From Acidobacteriota bacterium (GTDB lineage: Bacteria > Acidobacteriota > Terriglobia > Terriglobales > SCQP01): a stretch of 32,489 bases of DNA. Of the stretch, positions 15,363-22,714 are shown piece by piece. Made by a program: the position numbers and the translations under genes. Below the pieces are notes generated by a model. That model ran no database searches, was not told where the DNA came from, and saw nothing but the letters and a program-made list of their open reading frames with translations. Every line of letters starts with the position of its first letter. The stretch's first letter is position 1. Location: positions 33,246-65,734 of the forward strand of contig JAJYIU010000010.1 of the NCBI GenBank assembly GCA_021789895.1, given 5' to 3'.

Positions 15363-15977
15363 ATGCGCATTGCCGATGATGTCCTCTTCCCGCTGCTCAC
15401 CCGTGCCGCCGCCGATACCGGGCTTGATGGATGGCTGCTGTACTCGCAAATCGAGCAGGAAAGCGATTTCGATCCCGCCTCCGTCTCTTCCTGTGGTGCG
15501 CTCGGCCTGATGCAGCTCATGCCCGCTACCTTCCCGCACTTCTCCCGCGCGCAGTTGCTCGATCCGGAAACCAATGTCCGCCTCGGCTCCCGCTTCCTGG
15601 CCGAGCTGCGGGATGCCTTTCAGCACGAAGATCCGGATGAGCGCCTGCGCTTTGCCCTGGCTGCCTACAATGGCGGGCTCGGCGCCGTGCTCCACGCCCA
15701 GGCCCTGGCCCTGCGCCGCGGCCTCAATCCCGCCTGCTGGGACGACCTCGCCCGCGTCTTCCCCGACGTCCGCCTCTTCTACGGCGGCGCCTGGCATACT
15801 CCCGACTACCGCCAGATTCTGGATTACGTCGCCCGTATCTGGCGCCACTATCAGCAGCGCCGCTCCCTTTCCTTGCCTCCGGCCGCCGCGCTTGCGCCCG
15901 CCGCCGGCGCTTCCGCTCCCTCCGCTTCCGCTACGCCCGCCGCGGCCCCGCCGGCCGCCGGCTCGGCCGTCTCCTGA
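15363..15977 (+). CDS. Lytic transglycosylase (SLT family), phage lysin or virion muramidase
   Basis: A 204-residue protein with a clear SLT/Slt70-like domain: IEQESDFDPASVS (catalytic Glu33 before Ser), CGALGLMQLMPATF (44-57) and FALAAYNGG (97-105). It cleaves the MurNAc-GlcNAc bond to give 1,6-anhydro ends. The last 40 residues are an Ala/Pro/Ser-rich tail. The frame is open far upstream, but the ATG at 15363 is supported by TGAGG overlapping the previous stop and by the domain beginning right after it. No signal peptide, so export depends on a holin or on packaging in the virion. The stop is immediately followed by the next ATG. Confidence 0.85.
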   Translation: MRIADDVLFPLLTRAAADTGLDGWLLYSQIEQESDFDPASVSSCGALGLMQLMPATFPHFSRAQLLDPETNVRLGSRFLAELRDAFQHEDPDERLRFALAAYNGGLGAVLHAQALALRRGLNPACWDDLARVFPDVRLFYGGAWHTPDYRQILDYVARIWRHYQQRRSLSLPPAAALAPAAGASAPSASATPAAAPPAAGSAVS

Positions 15978-16193
15978 ATGTTTATGAAACTCACCGCTGC
16001 CGCTCGCCGCCGCCTGCCCGAGTCCGATTTCGGACTCCCCGGGCGCAAATATCCCATGCCCGACCGCCGCCATGCCGCGCTCGCCCTCGCCCTCGCCCGC
16101 TTGCATCATGTCCCGCCCGAGGAACTCGCCGGCATCCGCCGCAAGGCCCACCGCCTCTTCCCGGATATGTCCATCGCCGGCCTCAAAGCCTGA
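15978..16193 (+). CDS. Small conserved phage-type protein
   Basis: A 71-residue protein, MFMKLTAAARRRLPESDFGL followed by PGRKYPMPDRRHAALALALARL, then ELAGIRRKAHRLFPDM. This pattern (short basic start, LPxSDFxxPGRxYPxxDxxHA, then a helix ending KxxRxFP) is shared with small proteins common in phage genomes, often near structural genes; their role is unknown to me. The ATG directly abuts the transglycosylase stop. Confidence 0.65.
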   Translation: MFMKLTAAARRRLPESDFGLPGRKYPMPDRRHAALALALARLHHVPPEELAGIRRKAHRLFPDMSIAGLKA

Positions 16194-16217
16194 TTGCCCG
16201 ATCGCAAAGGAGCCGTT

Positions 16218-16559
16218 ATGAACTTCTTCGGTAAAGTCTTCCACTCCGTCGGCCATATCTTTGCCTGGCTGCTGCACATCGGCCTGCCCAGGGCGGAATC
16301 CCTGGTGCAGGAAGCCGGCAAGGCCCTCCAGACCCCGCTCGCCCTCGCTCTCGCCGGCCTGCTCGGTCCGCAGGCCGTCGCCGTGCAATCCGCCCTGGAA
16401 GCCATCGCCGGCAACGTCCTCTCCGCTTTTCAGGACGCCGGCCAGGCCATCGCCGCCGGCGGACTGAACGTGCAATTCGATCAGAAAGTCATCGCCGATA
16501 TCCAACTGCTCTTTCACCTTATGCAGCAGGCGACCGTCGGCGCGCCGGCGAAAAAATAA
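16218..16559 (+). CDS. Small protein with hydrophobic central segment
   Basis: A 113-residue protein beginning MNFFGKVFHSVGHIFAWLLH, with an excellent AAAGGAG Shine-Dalgarno 5 bases before the ATG at 16218. The first 25 residues are aromatic and hydrophobic, and the middle (LALALAGLLGPQAVAVQSAL) could be an amphipathic or membrane helix. Similar small proteins occur in phage lysis or late regions, but no function is known to me. It is followed by a 110-base gap before the portal gene. Confidence 0.6.
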   Translation: MNFFGKVFHSVGHIFAWLLHIGLPRAESLVQEAGKALQTPLALALAGLLGPQAVAVQSALEAIAGNVLSAFQDAGQAIAAGGLNVQFDQKVIADIQLLFHLMQQATVGAPAKK

Positions 16560-16669
16560 TCCGCCCGCCGGCGCGGCTTCCTGGCAGTCCATCACGCTCG
16601 AATCGGGCCCCAGGCCTGCCGCCGCCTCGCCGCTGCGGTGAAGTCTCGATCCGTCGGTTCTGAGTTCTT

Positions 16670-19351
16670 ATGTCTTCGCTTCCCAATTCGTTGCTCTCGT
16701 CTCTGCCGCTGGGCGCGGACAGTGGCCAGGAACCCTCCCCTTCGGCGCTGGCTTCGGCCCCGCCCTCCTCCGCCACTTCCCCGCCCGCGGCCGGGATGGA
16801 CGCCGGCCTGCAGTCCGCCTTGCGCGATCTGGTGCTCCAGTACGAGCTCGAATGCGACGCCGTCCGCCGCCAATATGTGCGCCGCTTCCGCGAAGCCGAG
16901 GAATTCTGGCGCGGCAACCAGAATCTGTATTGGGGCGAACGCGATTTCCGCTGGCACACCCCCTTCGAGCAGGCGCTGGAGCGCGGCGCCGCCGCCGATC
17001 TGCCCCGCTACGATTACGTCACCAACATCTATCAGGCCTTCGGTTTGTCGGTCATTGCCGCCATCTCCCAGCGCATCCCCCGCGTGCGCTTCCAGCCCGT
17101 CTCCACCCTCAATGAATCCGATATCGCCACCGCCCGAGCCGCCGCTTTGGTCGCCGAGCTGATCGAGCGCAATAACCATATTGACCTGCTCACCATCCGC
17201 GAAGCCTATCTGCTCTGGACCCAGGGCATGTTTGGCGCTTACGTGCGCTATGTCGTGGATGAGGAATTCGGCACCCACCCCGAACCCGCCTACGCCATGA
17301 CTCCCACCCGGGTGCTGGCCGCCGGGTATCTCTGCCCCGCTTGCGGCTTCGAAATCCCCTCGCCCGCGCCCGGCGATACGCCCGGCGACGCGCCCGGCGA
17401 CGCGAACGGCGACACGGCCGGTGACGTGCCCGGCGACGCGGCTGCCGGGCCGTATGCTCCTTCGCCCGCCTCCGCTCCCGCCGGCGCCTCAACCGTAGAT
17501 CTTCCGGGCTGGTCCGTGCCCCCGCCCTCGCCCGCGGCCTCTGACTCCGCGCCCGCTCTCCTATCTGCCCCGCCGCTTCCCGCTTCTCCCGCTGCGGATT
17601 CCGTTGCCGGCCGCAGCTCTTCCTATTCCGCCTGGGTCTCCTCCACCACCGCCGCCGCCGCCGGTCCCGGCGCCTTCGCCGCCGCCGGGCCGCTGGCCGG
17701 TCCGCCTTCGCTGCCCGCTTGTTCCGCCTGCGGCGAACCTCTCGACGCCGCCGCCTGGCATCCGGACGAGTTCATGGATGTCCCCGTTGTCACCGGCTTT
17801 CAATCCGTCCCCAACGGCCAGGAGCGCATCTCCGTTTACGGCGGGTTGAACTTGAAAGTCATGCCCTTCGCCGGCGAACTGCGCCAGTCCGGCTATCTCA
17901 TCCTCGCCGAAGAACAGCATGTGGCCGCGCTCCGCGCTGCCTATCCTGCCGCCGCCGAGCGCATCTCCGCCGGCAACGCCGGTGCTGGAGAAACTTACGA
18001 GCGCCTCTCCCGTCTCGCCCTGCTCGAGCCCCCCGGCGCTCCCGCCGGCTCGCTGCCCTACTCCTCCCTGGTTACGTATAAGCGTTGCTGGCTCCGCCCC
18101 TGGGCCTTCTGGGCGCACACCGATCCCGATATTCGCCGCCGCCTGCTCGAACTTTTTCCGGAAGGTTGCATGGTCGCCTTCGCCGGCGACGTCTTCCTCG
18201 AAGCCCGCCCCGAGCGCCTCGACGATCATTGGCGCATCTGCCGCGCCATGCCCGGCGCCGGCATGTACACCGAGCCCATCGGCGCCTCCATCGTCAGCAT
18301 CCAAAAACGCGTCAACGATCTGGCCAATATTCAGGCCGAGCATGTCGAGTACGGCGCCGCTCCGCCCATCCTCTATGACGCTCGCTATATCAACGGCCAG
18401 GCGCTGGCCAACAAGCGCATGGAGCCGGCCAGCTATACCCCGGTTGTTATCGAAGCCAATGGCGGCAAGCCGCTCGCCGATCTCATCTTCCAGCCCCGCA
18501 TCGGCCTCGATCCCAGCATCTATGCCCAGGGCCAGAATCTGGTCGAGCTAGCCCAGTTCCTCACCGGCGCCTTCCCCGCCGTCTTCGGCGGCTCCATGCA
18601 GGATGTTTCCACCGCCACCGGCTACGGCATGGCTCGCCAGCAGGCCCTCGGCCGCCTCTCTCTCTTCTGGCGCCAGATCAAACAGTTTCACGCCGATCTC
18701 ATGCTCGCCGCCGTCAACGTCTTTCGCTGCAACCGGACCCAGGATGTCGAACAGGTACTCTTCCATCGCTCCGGCGATTTCGCTTCCCGCTTCATACACC
18801 TTGGCGACTTGCAGGGCAACGTCACCGTCCATCCCGAGGCCGACGCCTTCCCCGTCTCCTGGTCCGACATCCGCCAGAATGTGCTGCAGCTCCTGCAATC
18901 CTCCGATCCTTATATTCAAAACCTGCTCGCCCATCCGCTCAATGCCGAGCAGGTCAAAAACTATCTCGGCGCCCCCGGTTTCATCCTCCCTGAAGACGAT
19001 AATCGCTCCAAGCAGTTCCGCGAGCTTGATCTGCTGCTTCGCTCCGAGCCCGTTTTCGATTCCGCCCGCAGCGTCTGGCTCCCCACCGTGCCCACCGACC
19101 CGCTCGTGGACGATCATGCCGTTCACCTCCAAACCTTGCGCGAATGGGCCGTCTCCGATGACGGCATCTCGGCCAAGCAAGCCAATCCCGCCGGCTACGC
19201 CAATGCCATGGCCCACCTGCTCCAGCACCAGCGCGATTTCTCGTCTGCCGCAGCGGCCGGCCCTCCTCCCGCCGCTGCCCTTCATTCCATCCGGCAACGC
19301 GCCGCGCCCCCTGATCGCCAGCGGAAACCTATGCCGCCTTCGCATCCCTGA
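16670..19351 (+). CDS. Phage portal protein with split zinc-ribbon-like motif
   Basis: An 893-residue protein. The core (residues about 500-760: SIVSIQKRVNDLANIQAEHV, AQFLTGAFPAVFGG, GYGMARQQALGRLSLFWRQI, then KQFHADLMLAAVNVFR) has the helical pattern of the portal stem and wing of P22-like and related podovirus portals. The portal forms a dodecameric DNA channel at one capsid vertex. Its position just before scaffold and major capsid genes supports this. CPAC at 222-225 and CSAC at 351-354 look like the halves of a zinc ribbon, separated by about 125 residues of Ala/Pro/Ser/Gly-rich sequence that includes six GDxx repeats (17372-17443). The start ATG has only GAG upstream within GAGTTCTTATG, a leader shared with another gene at 22400. 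It is longer than typical portals, mainly because of this insert and the N- and C-terminal tails. Confidence 0.8.
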   Translation: MSSLPNSLLSSLPLGADSGQEPSPSALASAPPSSATSPPAAGMDAGLQSALRDLVLQYELECDAVRRQYVRRFREAEEFWRGNQNLYWGERDFRWHTPFEQALERGAAADLPRYDYVTNIYQAFGLSVIAAISQRIPRVRFQPVSTLNESDIATARAAALVAELIERNNHIDLLTIREAYLLWTQGMFGAYVRYVVDEEFGTHPEPAYAMTPTRVLAAGYLCPACGFEIPSPAPGDTPGDAPGDANGDTAGDVPGDAAAGPYAPSPASAPAGASTVDLPGWSVPPPSPAASDSAPALLSAPPLPASPAADSVAGRSSSYSAWVSSTTAAAAGPGAFAAAGPLAGPPSLPACSACGEPLDAAAWHPDEFMDVPVVTGFQSVPNGQERISVYGGLNLKVMPFAGELRQSGYLILAEEQHVAALRAAYPAAAERISAGNAGAGETYERLSRLALLEPPGAPAGSLPYSSLVTYKRCWLRPWAFWAHTDPDIRRRLLELFPEGCMVAFAGDVFLEARPERLDDHWRICRAMPGAGMYTEPIGASIVSIQKRVNDLANIQAEHVEYGAAPPILYDARYINGQALANKRMEPASYTPVVIEANGGKPLADLIFQPRIGLDPSIYAQGQNLVELAQFLTGAFPAVFGGSMQDVSTATGYGMARQQALGRLSLFWRQIKQFHADLMLAAVNVFRCNRTQDVEQVLFHRSGDFASRFIHLGDLQGNVTVHPEADAFPVSWSDIRQNVLQLLQSSDPYIQNLLAHPLNAEQVKNYLGAPGFILPEDDNRSKQFRELDLLLRSEPVFDSARSVWLPTVPTDPLVDDHAVHLQTLREWAVSDDGISAKQANPAGYANAMAHLLQHQRDFSSAAAAGPPPAAALHSIRQRAAPPDRQRKPMPPSHP
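17372..17443 (+). repeat. Six 12-bp tandem repeats inside the portal gene
   Basis: Six imperfect copies of a GGCGACGCGCCC-like unit encode GD followed by two variable small residues (TP, AP, AN, TA, VP, AA). They lie in the low-complexity insert between the two CxxC motifs. The unit keeps frame, so copy-number change would only lengthen or shorten the linker. Confidence 0.85.
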
Positions 19352-19403
19352 TTTGCTGCCGTTGAATGTTCCACCGTCGGCTGACCGCTGATTTGAGGAA
19401 ATC

Positions 19404-20852
19404 ATGACCCCTGCTTCCGCTTCCGACCTTGAATTGCTCTCCGCCCCCGAAGCGCCGGCCGCTGCTGTCCCGCCGGCTGCGGAAACCATTCCCGATTCCG
19501 CTCTGCCGGCCGATCCGGCTCCGCCTTCGGGCGCTCCGCCTGAAACGCCGGCTGTCGCCGGTCCGGCGGTTGCCGCTGAACCGCCCGCCGCCGCCGCCTC
19601 GTCGGGCGCAGCCTCTGGCCCCGGCTCAGCCCCCGCCGATGCCGCTTCCGCCATCGCAGTGCCCGACCCGCTCGCGCCCTTCTCTTCCGCCCTGGCCGAC
19701 GATGCCGCATTGCAGCAGGCGCTCGCCCGCCATCCCGAATTGCAGCCGGCCATCGAATCCGCCCTGCGCCAGAGTGCCGAGTTTCAATCGTGGCGCAGCC
19801 TTTTCCCCTCGCTTCAGGCCGCTCGCTACGCCGCCGATCAGTCTGAAACCCTGTCCGGATTCGATCGCCTGTTTTACTCCGATCAGCCCGAAGCCGCCCG
19901 GGAGCTCTTGTTCCGGCTCTATCACAATCAGTTCCTGCGCGACCCCGAATCCGGCGAGTTGATGCGCGACGCCGCCGGCGATCCCGTCTCCACCGGCGCG
20001 TACGACCGCCTCGCCTCCGCCTGGCGCGATTCCCTGTTCTCGGCGCTCGACCATCACGCCGCCGAGTCCGCTGACCGTGAGTTGTCCTCCGCCCTTCAGA
20101 CCCTCCGCTCCCGCCTGGCCTCCCTGGCCGGCAATCCTTCCGCGGCCCCGCCTGCCTCCGCGCGCGCCGCACTCGATCCCTCCGCGGCTCCGGCATCTTC
20201 CTCGCCTGTCTCCGGCAATTCCCCTCTTTCTCCCATCCCGCCAGGCGAGTCCGGAGCCGCTCCCTCCCTCCCTCCCGATGTCCGCGCTCGCCTCGAACGC
20301 CTCGAGGCCCTGGAGCACCGCCTCGAATCCAGCGGGCGCGAGCAGTGGCGCGCCTGGCATGAGGGTCTGGCCGGCGATGTCGCCCAATCCGTTCGCGCCG
20401 AGATCGAACAGACGCTGGCTCCCGCCGCTCTGCCCGCCTACTTGAAATCCAAGGTCGTGGATGACGTGCTCGACGGCATCAACCAACGCGCCGCCGCCGA
20501 TGGCGCCTATCAGCACCGCATCCAAACCCTGCTCCGCGCCGCGCAGGCGCAGTCCGCCGCCGGCGCCGCCGCCCCGCCCGATACCCGCGCCCGTATCCTC
20601 GCCGCCGCCCGCGCCCAGGCCCGCGCCCATCTCGCCCCCGTCGCCCAGCAGGTCCTCCGCCACGCCCTCGCCGGGCTGCGCGAGGCGCAGCAGCAGCGCC
20701 TCGCCAAAGTCGCCGGGCAGCGCGCCAAAGTCGAGGTCAAAAGCGCCGGCGGCGATCCGAACCCCGCCCGTCATACCGATGTCGAGCGCATCCGCGGCGC
20801 CGAGCGCGCCCTCGGCCGCCGCCTCTCCGACCGCGAAATCCTGGATCTCTGA
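19404..20852 (+). CDS. Capsid scaffolding-like protein
   Basis: A 482-residue, Ala/Pro/Glu/Arg-rich protein between portal and capsid genes, the usual place of phage scaffold. The first 80 residues are low-complexity. The middle is helical (LEALEHRLESSGREQWRAWH, RAEIEQTLAPAALPAYLKSK), and the C terminus is basic and charged (DPNPARHTDVERIRGAERAL, then GRRLSDREILDL). Scaffold proteins use a helical C terminus to bind coat protein during procapsid assembly and leave before maturation. The assignment rests on position and composition, not on a sequence family. GAGGAA is 3 bases upstream of the ATG. Confidence 0.65.
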   Translation: MTPASASDLELLSAPEAPAAAVPPAAETIPDSALPADPAPPSGAPPETPAVAGPAVAAEPPAAAASSGAASGPGSAPADAASAIAVPDPLAPFSSALADDAALQQALARHPELQPAIESALRQSAEFQSWRSLFPSLQAARYAADQSETLSGFDRLFYSDQPEAARELLFRLYHNQFLRDPESGELMRDAAGDPVSTGAYDRLASAWRDSLFSALDHHAAESADRELSSALQTLRSRLASLAGNPSAAPPASARAALDPSAAPASSSPVSGNSPLSPIPPGESGAAPSLPPDVRARLERLEALEHRLESSGREQWRAWHEGLAGDVAQSVRAEIEQTLAPAALPAYLKSKVVDDVLDGINQRAAADGAYQHRIQTLLRAAQAQSAAGAAAPPDTRARILAAARAQARAHLAPVAQQVLRHALAGLREAQQQRLAKVAGQRAKVEVKSAGGDPNPARHTDVERIRGAERALGRRLSDREILDL

Positions 20853-20989
20853 TCGCGGTTCGCTGCTGGCTGTTGGTTTATCTTTTTCCCCGACCGCGGC
20901 CGTCCCGCTCTGCGGGCCTTGCCGAATGTTGTCTATTTCCCGCTGCCGGCGCTCCGCCGTCAGTGCTGCTTGGTACTGAGTACACGCTT

Positions 20990-22228
20990 ATGCCTTTGCA
21001 AAACTCTCAGGTGGTCGCCCTGCAGCTCGAAAAGGTCCGGCCCAAGCTGCCGGTGCTCTACGAGCGCGACGACACCTTCTTCTCCCTCATCCAAAAACGC
21101 GAAGTGGACCGCGTCTCTACCCGCACCGCCCGCATCCCGCTCCAGGTCCAGCCCGGCGGCTCCTTCGGCTACGCCTCCTTCGACGGCGGCGATCTGGGAC
21201 GCGGCTCCGGCACCGCCTACGACTACGCTCAAATCACTCCCGTCGGCATCCGCATGGCGGTCGAGATCACCAAGTTGGTCGAGTACGCCACCGATGCTTC
21301 CGACAAGGCCATTGAAAACGCCGCCAAGCGCAACGTCGCTGACGCCATGAAGCAGTTTCGCCACGACCTCGATGCCGCCCTGCAGACCGCCGGCAATGGT
21401 GTCTTCGGCGCCGTCTCCGCCATCAACGGCTCGACCCTGACCTTAACCAATACTCCTTACGGCGCCCGCCTGCTGCGCGAAAACATGAGCGTGCAGGTCT
21501 ACGACTCGACCTTGGCCACCAACCGCGGCTCCGCCGTCATCAGCTCCGTCGCCAAAGGCCTCGGCCAGGCGCAAAGCATCGTCGTCAATGCCGTCCCCGC
21601 CGGCACGGTCGCCGGCGACCAACTGGTCGTGGATGGCGTCTCCGGCGCCAATCCCACCTTCCTCTACGGCATCCCTTACCACCACAACACCGCCACCGCC
21701 GGCACCTGGATGGGCATCAGCCGCGCCAATGCCTATGCCGTCGCCAACGGCGTCAATGCCAATAACGCCGCCCTCACCCTCCCTCCCATCCGCCTGGCCT
21801 TTAACCAGATCCGCCAGTCGCTCGGCCTCGACAGCCTCGGCAGCCTCATCTGGCATGGACACCCGGCGCAGGTGGCCGCCTACGAGGAACTCGGCTTCGT
21901 CATCAGCGAAATCGAAAAAGGCGGCGCCAATCAGGACCTCGATCTGCTGTTCAAAAACAAAACCATGGGCGGCGTCCGCGTCAAGGAAAACATCCACGCC
22001 GATACCACCCGCCTCGACCTGATCAACCTCGAAACCTGGGGCCGCGTCGAATGGTTGCCGATTGACTTCTATGAAATCGGCGGCTCCACCGTCTTCCCCG
22101 TTTACGGCGCTTCCGGCGGTCTGGCCGCCAGCTATCTGTTCTATCTCGTCACCGGCGTCCAGTTCTTCGTGGATAACCCCAAGGCCGTCAGCTCGGTCAC
22201 CAACCTGGCCCTGCCCGCCGGCTACTGA
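20990..22228 (+). CDS. Major capsid protein
   Basis: A 412-residue protein starting MPLQNSQVVALQLEKVRPKL. The frame is open 39 codons further up, but that part is not protein-like and the ATG at 20990 fits capsid N termini. Features typical of HK97-fold coat proteins of podoviruses: N-terminal helix with PLQVQPGGSFGYASFDGGDL, the central VEYATDASDKAIENAAKRNV and ADAMKQFRHDLDAALQTAGN helices (spine-helix-like), and the C-terminal segment ALTLPPIRLAFNQIRQSLG, SLIWHGHPAQVAAYEELGF, TVFPVYGASGGLAASYLFYL. It follows scaffold and is followed by a strong terminator, as expected for the most abundant protein. The family assignment is by pattern and position. Confidence 0.8.
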   Translation: MPLQNSQVVALQLEKVRPKLPVLYERDDTFFSLIQKREVDRVSTRTARIPLQVQPGGSFGYASFDGGDLGRGSGTAYDYAQITPVGIRMAVEITKLVEYATDASDKAIENAAKRNVADAMKQFRHDLDAALQTAGNGVFGAVSAINGSTLTLTNTPYGARLLRENMSVQVYDSTLATNRGSAVISSVAKGLGQAQSIVVNAVPAGTVAGDQLVVDGVSGANPTFLYGIPYHHNTATAGTWMGISRANAYAVANGVNANNAALTLPPIRLAFNQIRQSLGLDSLGSLIWHGHPAQVAAYEELGFVISEIEKGGANQDLDLLFKNKTMGGVRVKENIHADTTRLDLINLETWGRVEWLPIDFYEIGGSTVFPVYGASGGLAASYLFYLVTGVQFFVDNPKAVSSVTNLALPAGY

Positions 22229-22268
22229 TCTGGAAATCAAGACCGTTGCTTTTTTGAACGACTGCATT

Positions 22269-22309
22269 CGGGGCCGCCGCCTGGCCGCTTTGCCGCGGCC
22301 CCGTTTTTT
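22269..22309 (+). terminator. Intrinsic terminator after the major capsid gene
   Basis: CGGGGCCGC (22269-22277) pairs perfectly with GCGGCCCCG (22295-22303) across a 17-base loop and is followed by TTTTTT (22304-22309). It lies about 40 bases after the capsid gene stop and separates it from the next gene pair. Confidence 0.85.
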
Positions 22310-22399
22310 GGCGCTTCGGGCGTCGCTTCGGCTTGCGCCTGCTGCCGGCCGCCTGCAAGCGCGGCCGGCGCATCGCTGCTGTCTGGATTGAGAGTTCTT

Positions 22400-22714
22400 A
22401 TGCCGCGTTCTCCTGCGGATCCGTCTGCAACGTTCTCTTTCTTTTACGCTATGCTGCGGCTCGAATCCCGGCCTCACGACCGCGCCGCTCAATTGCGCGC
22501 CGTGCGCGCCGAAATCGGCCTCGCGAAAAAATCTGGCTATGTCGCCGCCTTGGCCGGCATCCCGGTTGCCGAGCTGTCTGCCCTGGTGGCCGCGGGAATT
22601 CGCTTGTCTCCCCGCCCCGCTGCTGCCCTTCCCGCCCGCCTGGCCGCGCGCCGGGCCCAGCTCGGCTGCGTGCTGGAACACCCCTCCAAGCTCGAAAAAA
22701 GGTTGCCGCTATGA
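22400..22714 (+). CDS. Small hypothetical protein coupled to the large spike gene
   Basis: A 104-residue, Ala/Arg-rich protein starting MPRSPADPSATFSFFYAMLR, mostly helical, with no family I recognise. The ATG sits in the leader AGAGTTCTTATG, nearly identical to that of the portal gene. Its stop overlaps the spike start as ATGA (22711-22714), so spike translation probably depends on it. It could be a spike chaperone or assembly protein judging by coupling, but nothing in the sequence shows this. Confidence 0.55.
   Translation: MPRSPADPSATFSFFYAMLRLESRPHDRAAQLRAVRAEIGLAKKSGYVAALAGIPVAELSALVAAGIRLSPRPAAALPARLAARRAQLGCVLEHPSKLEKRLPL

Noticed and set aside
16020-16037. Inverted repeat GAGTCCGA/TCGGACTC inside a small gene
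   Set aside because: Short arms with a two-base loop within a conserved-looking protein segment (PESDF); explained by coding constraint.
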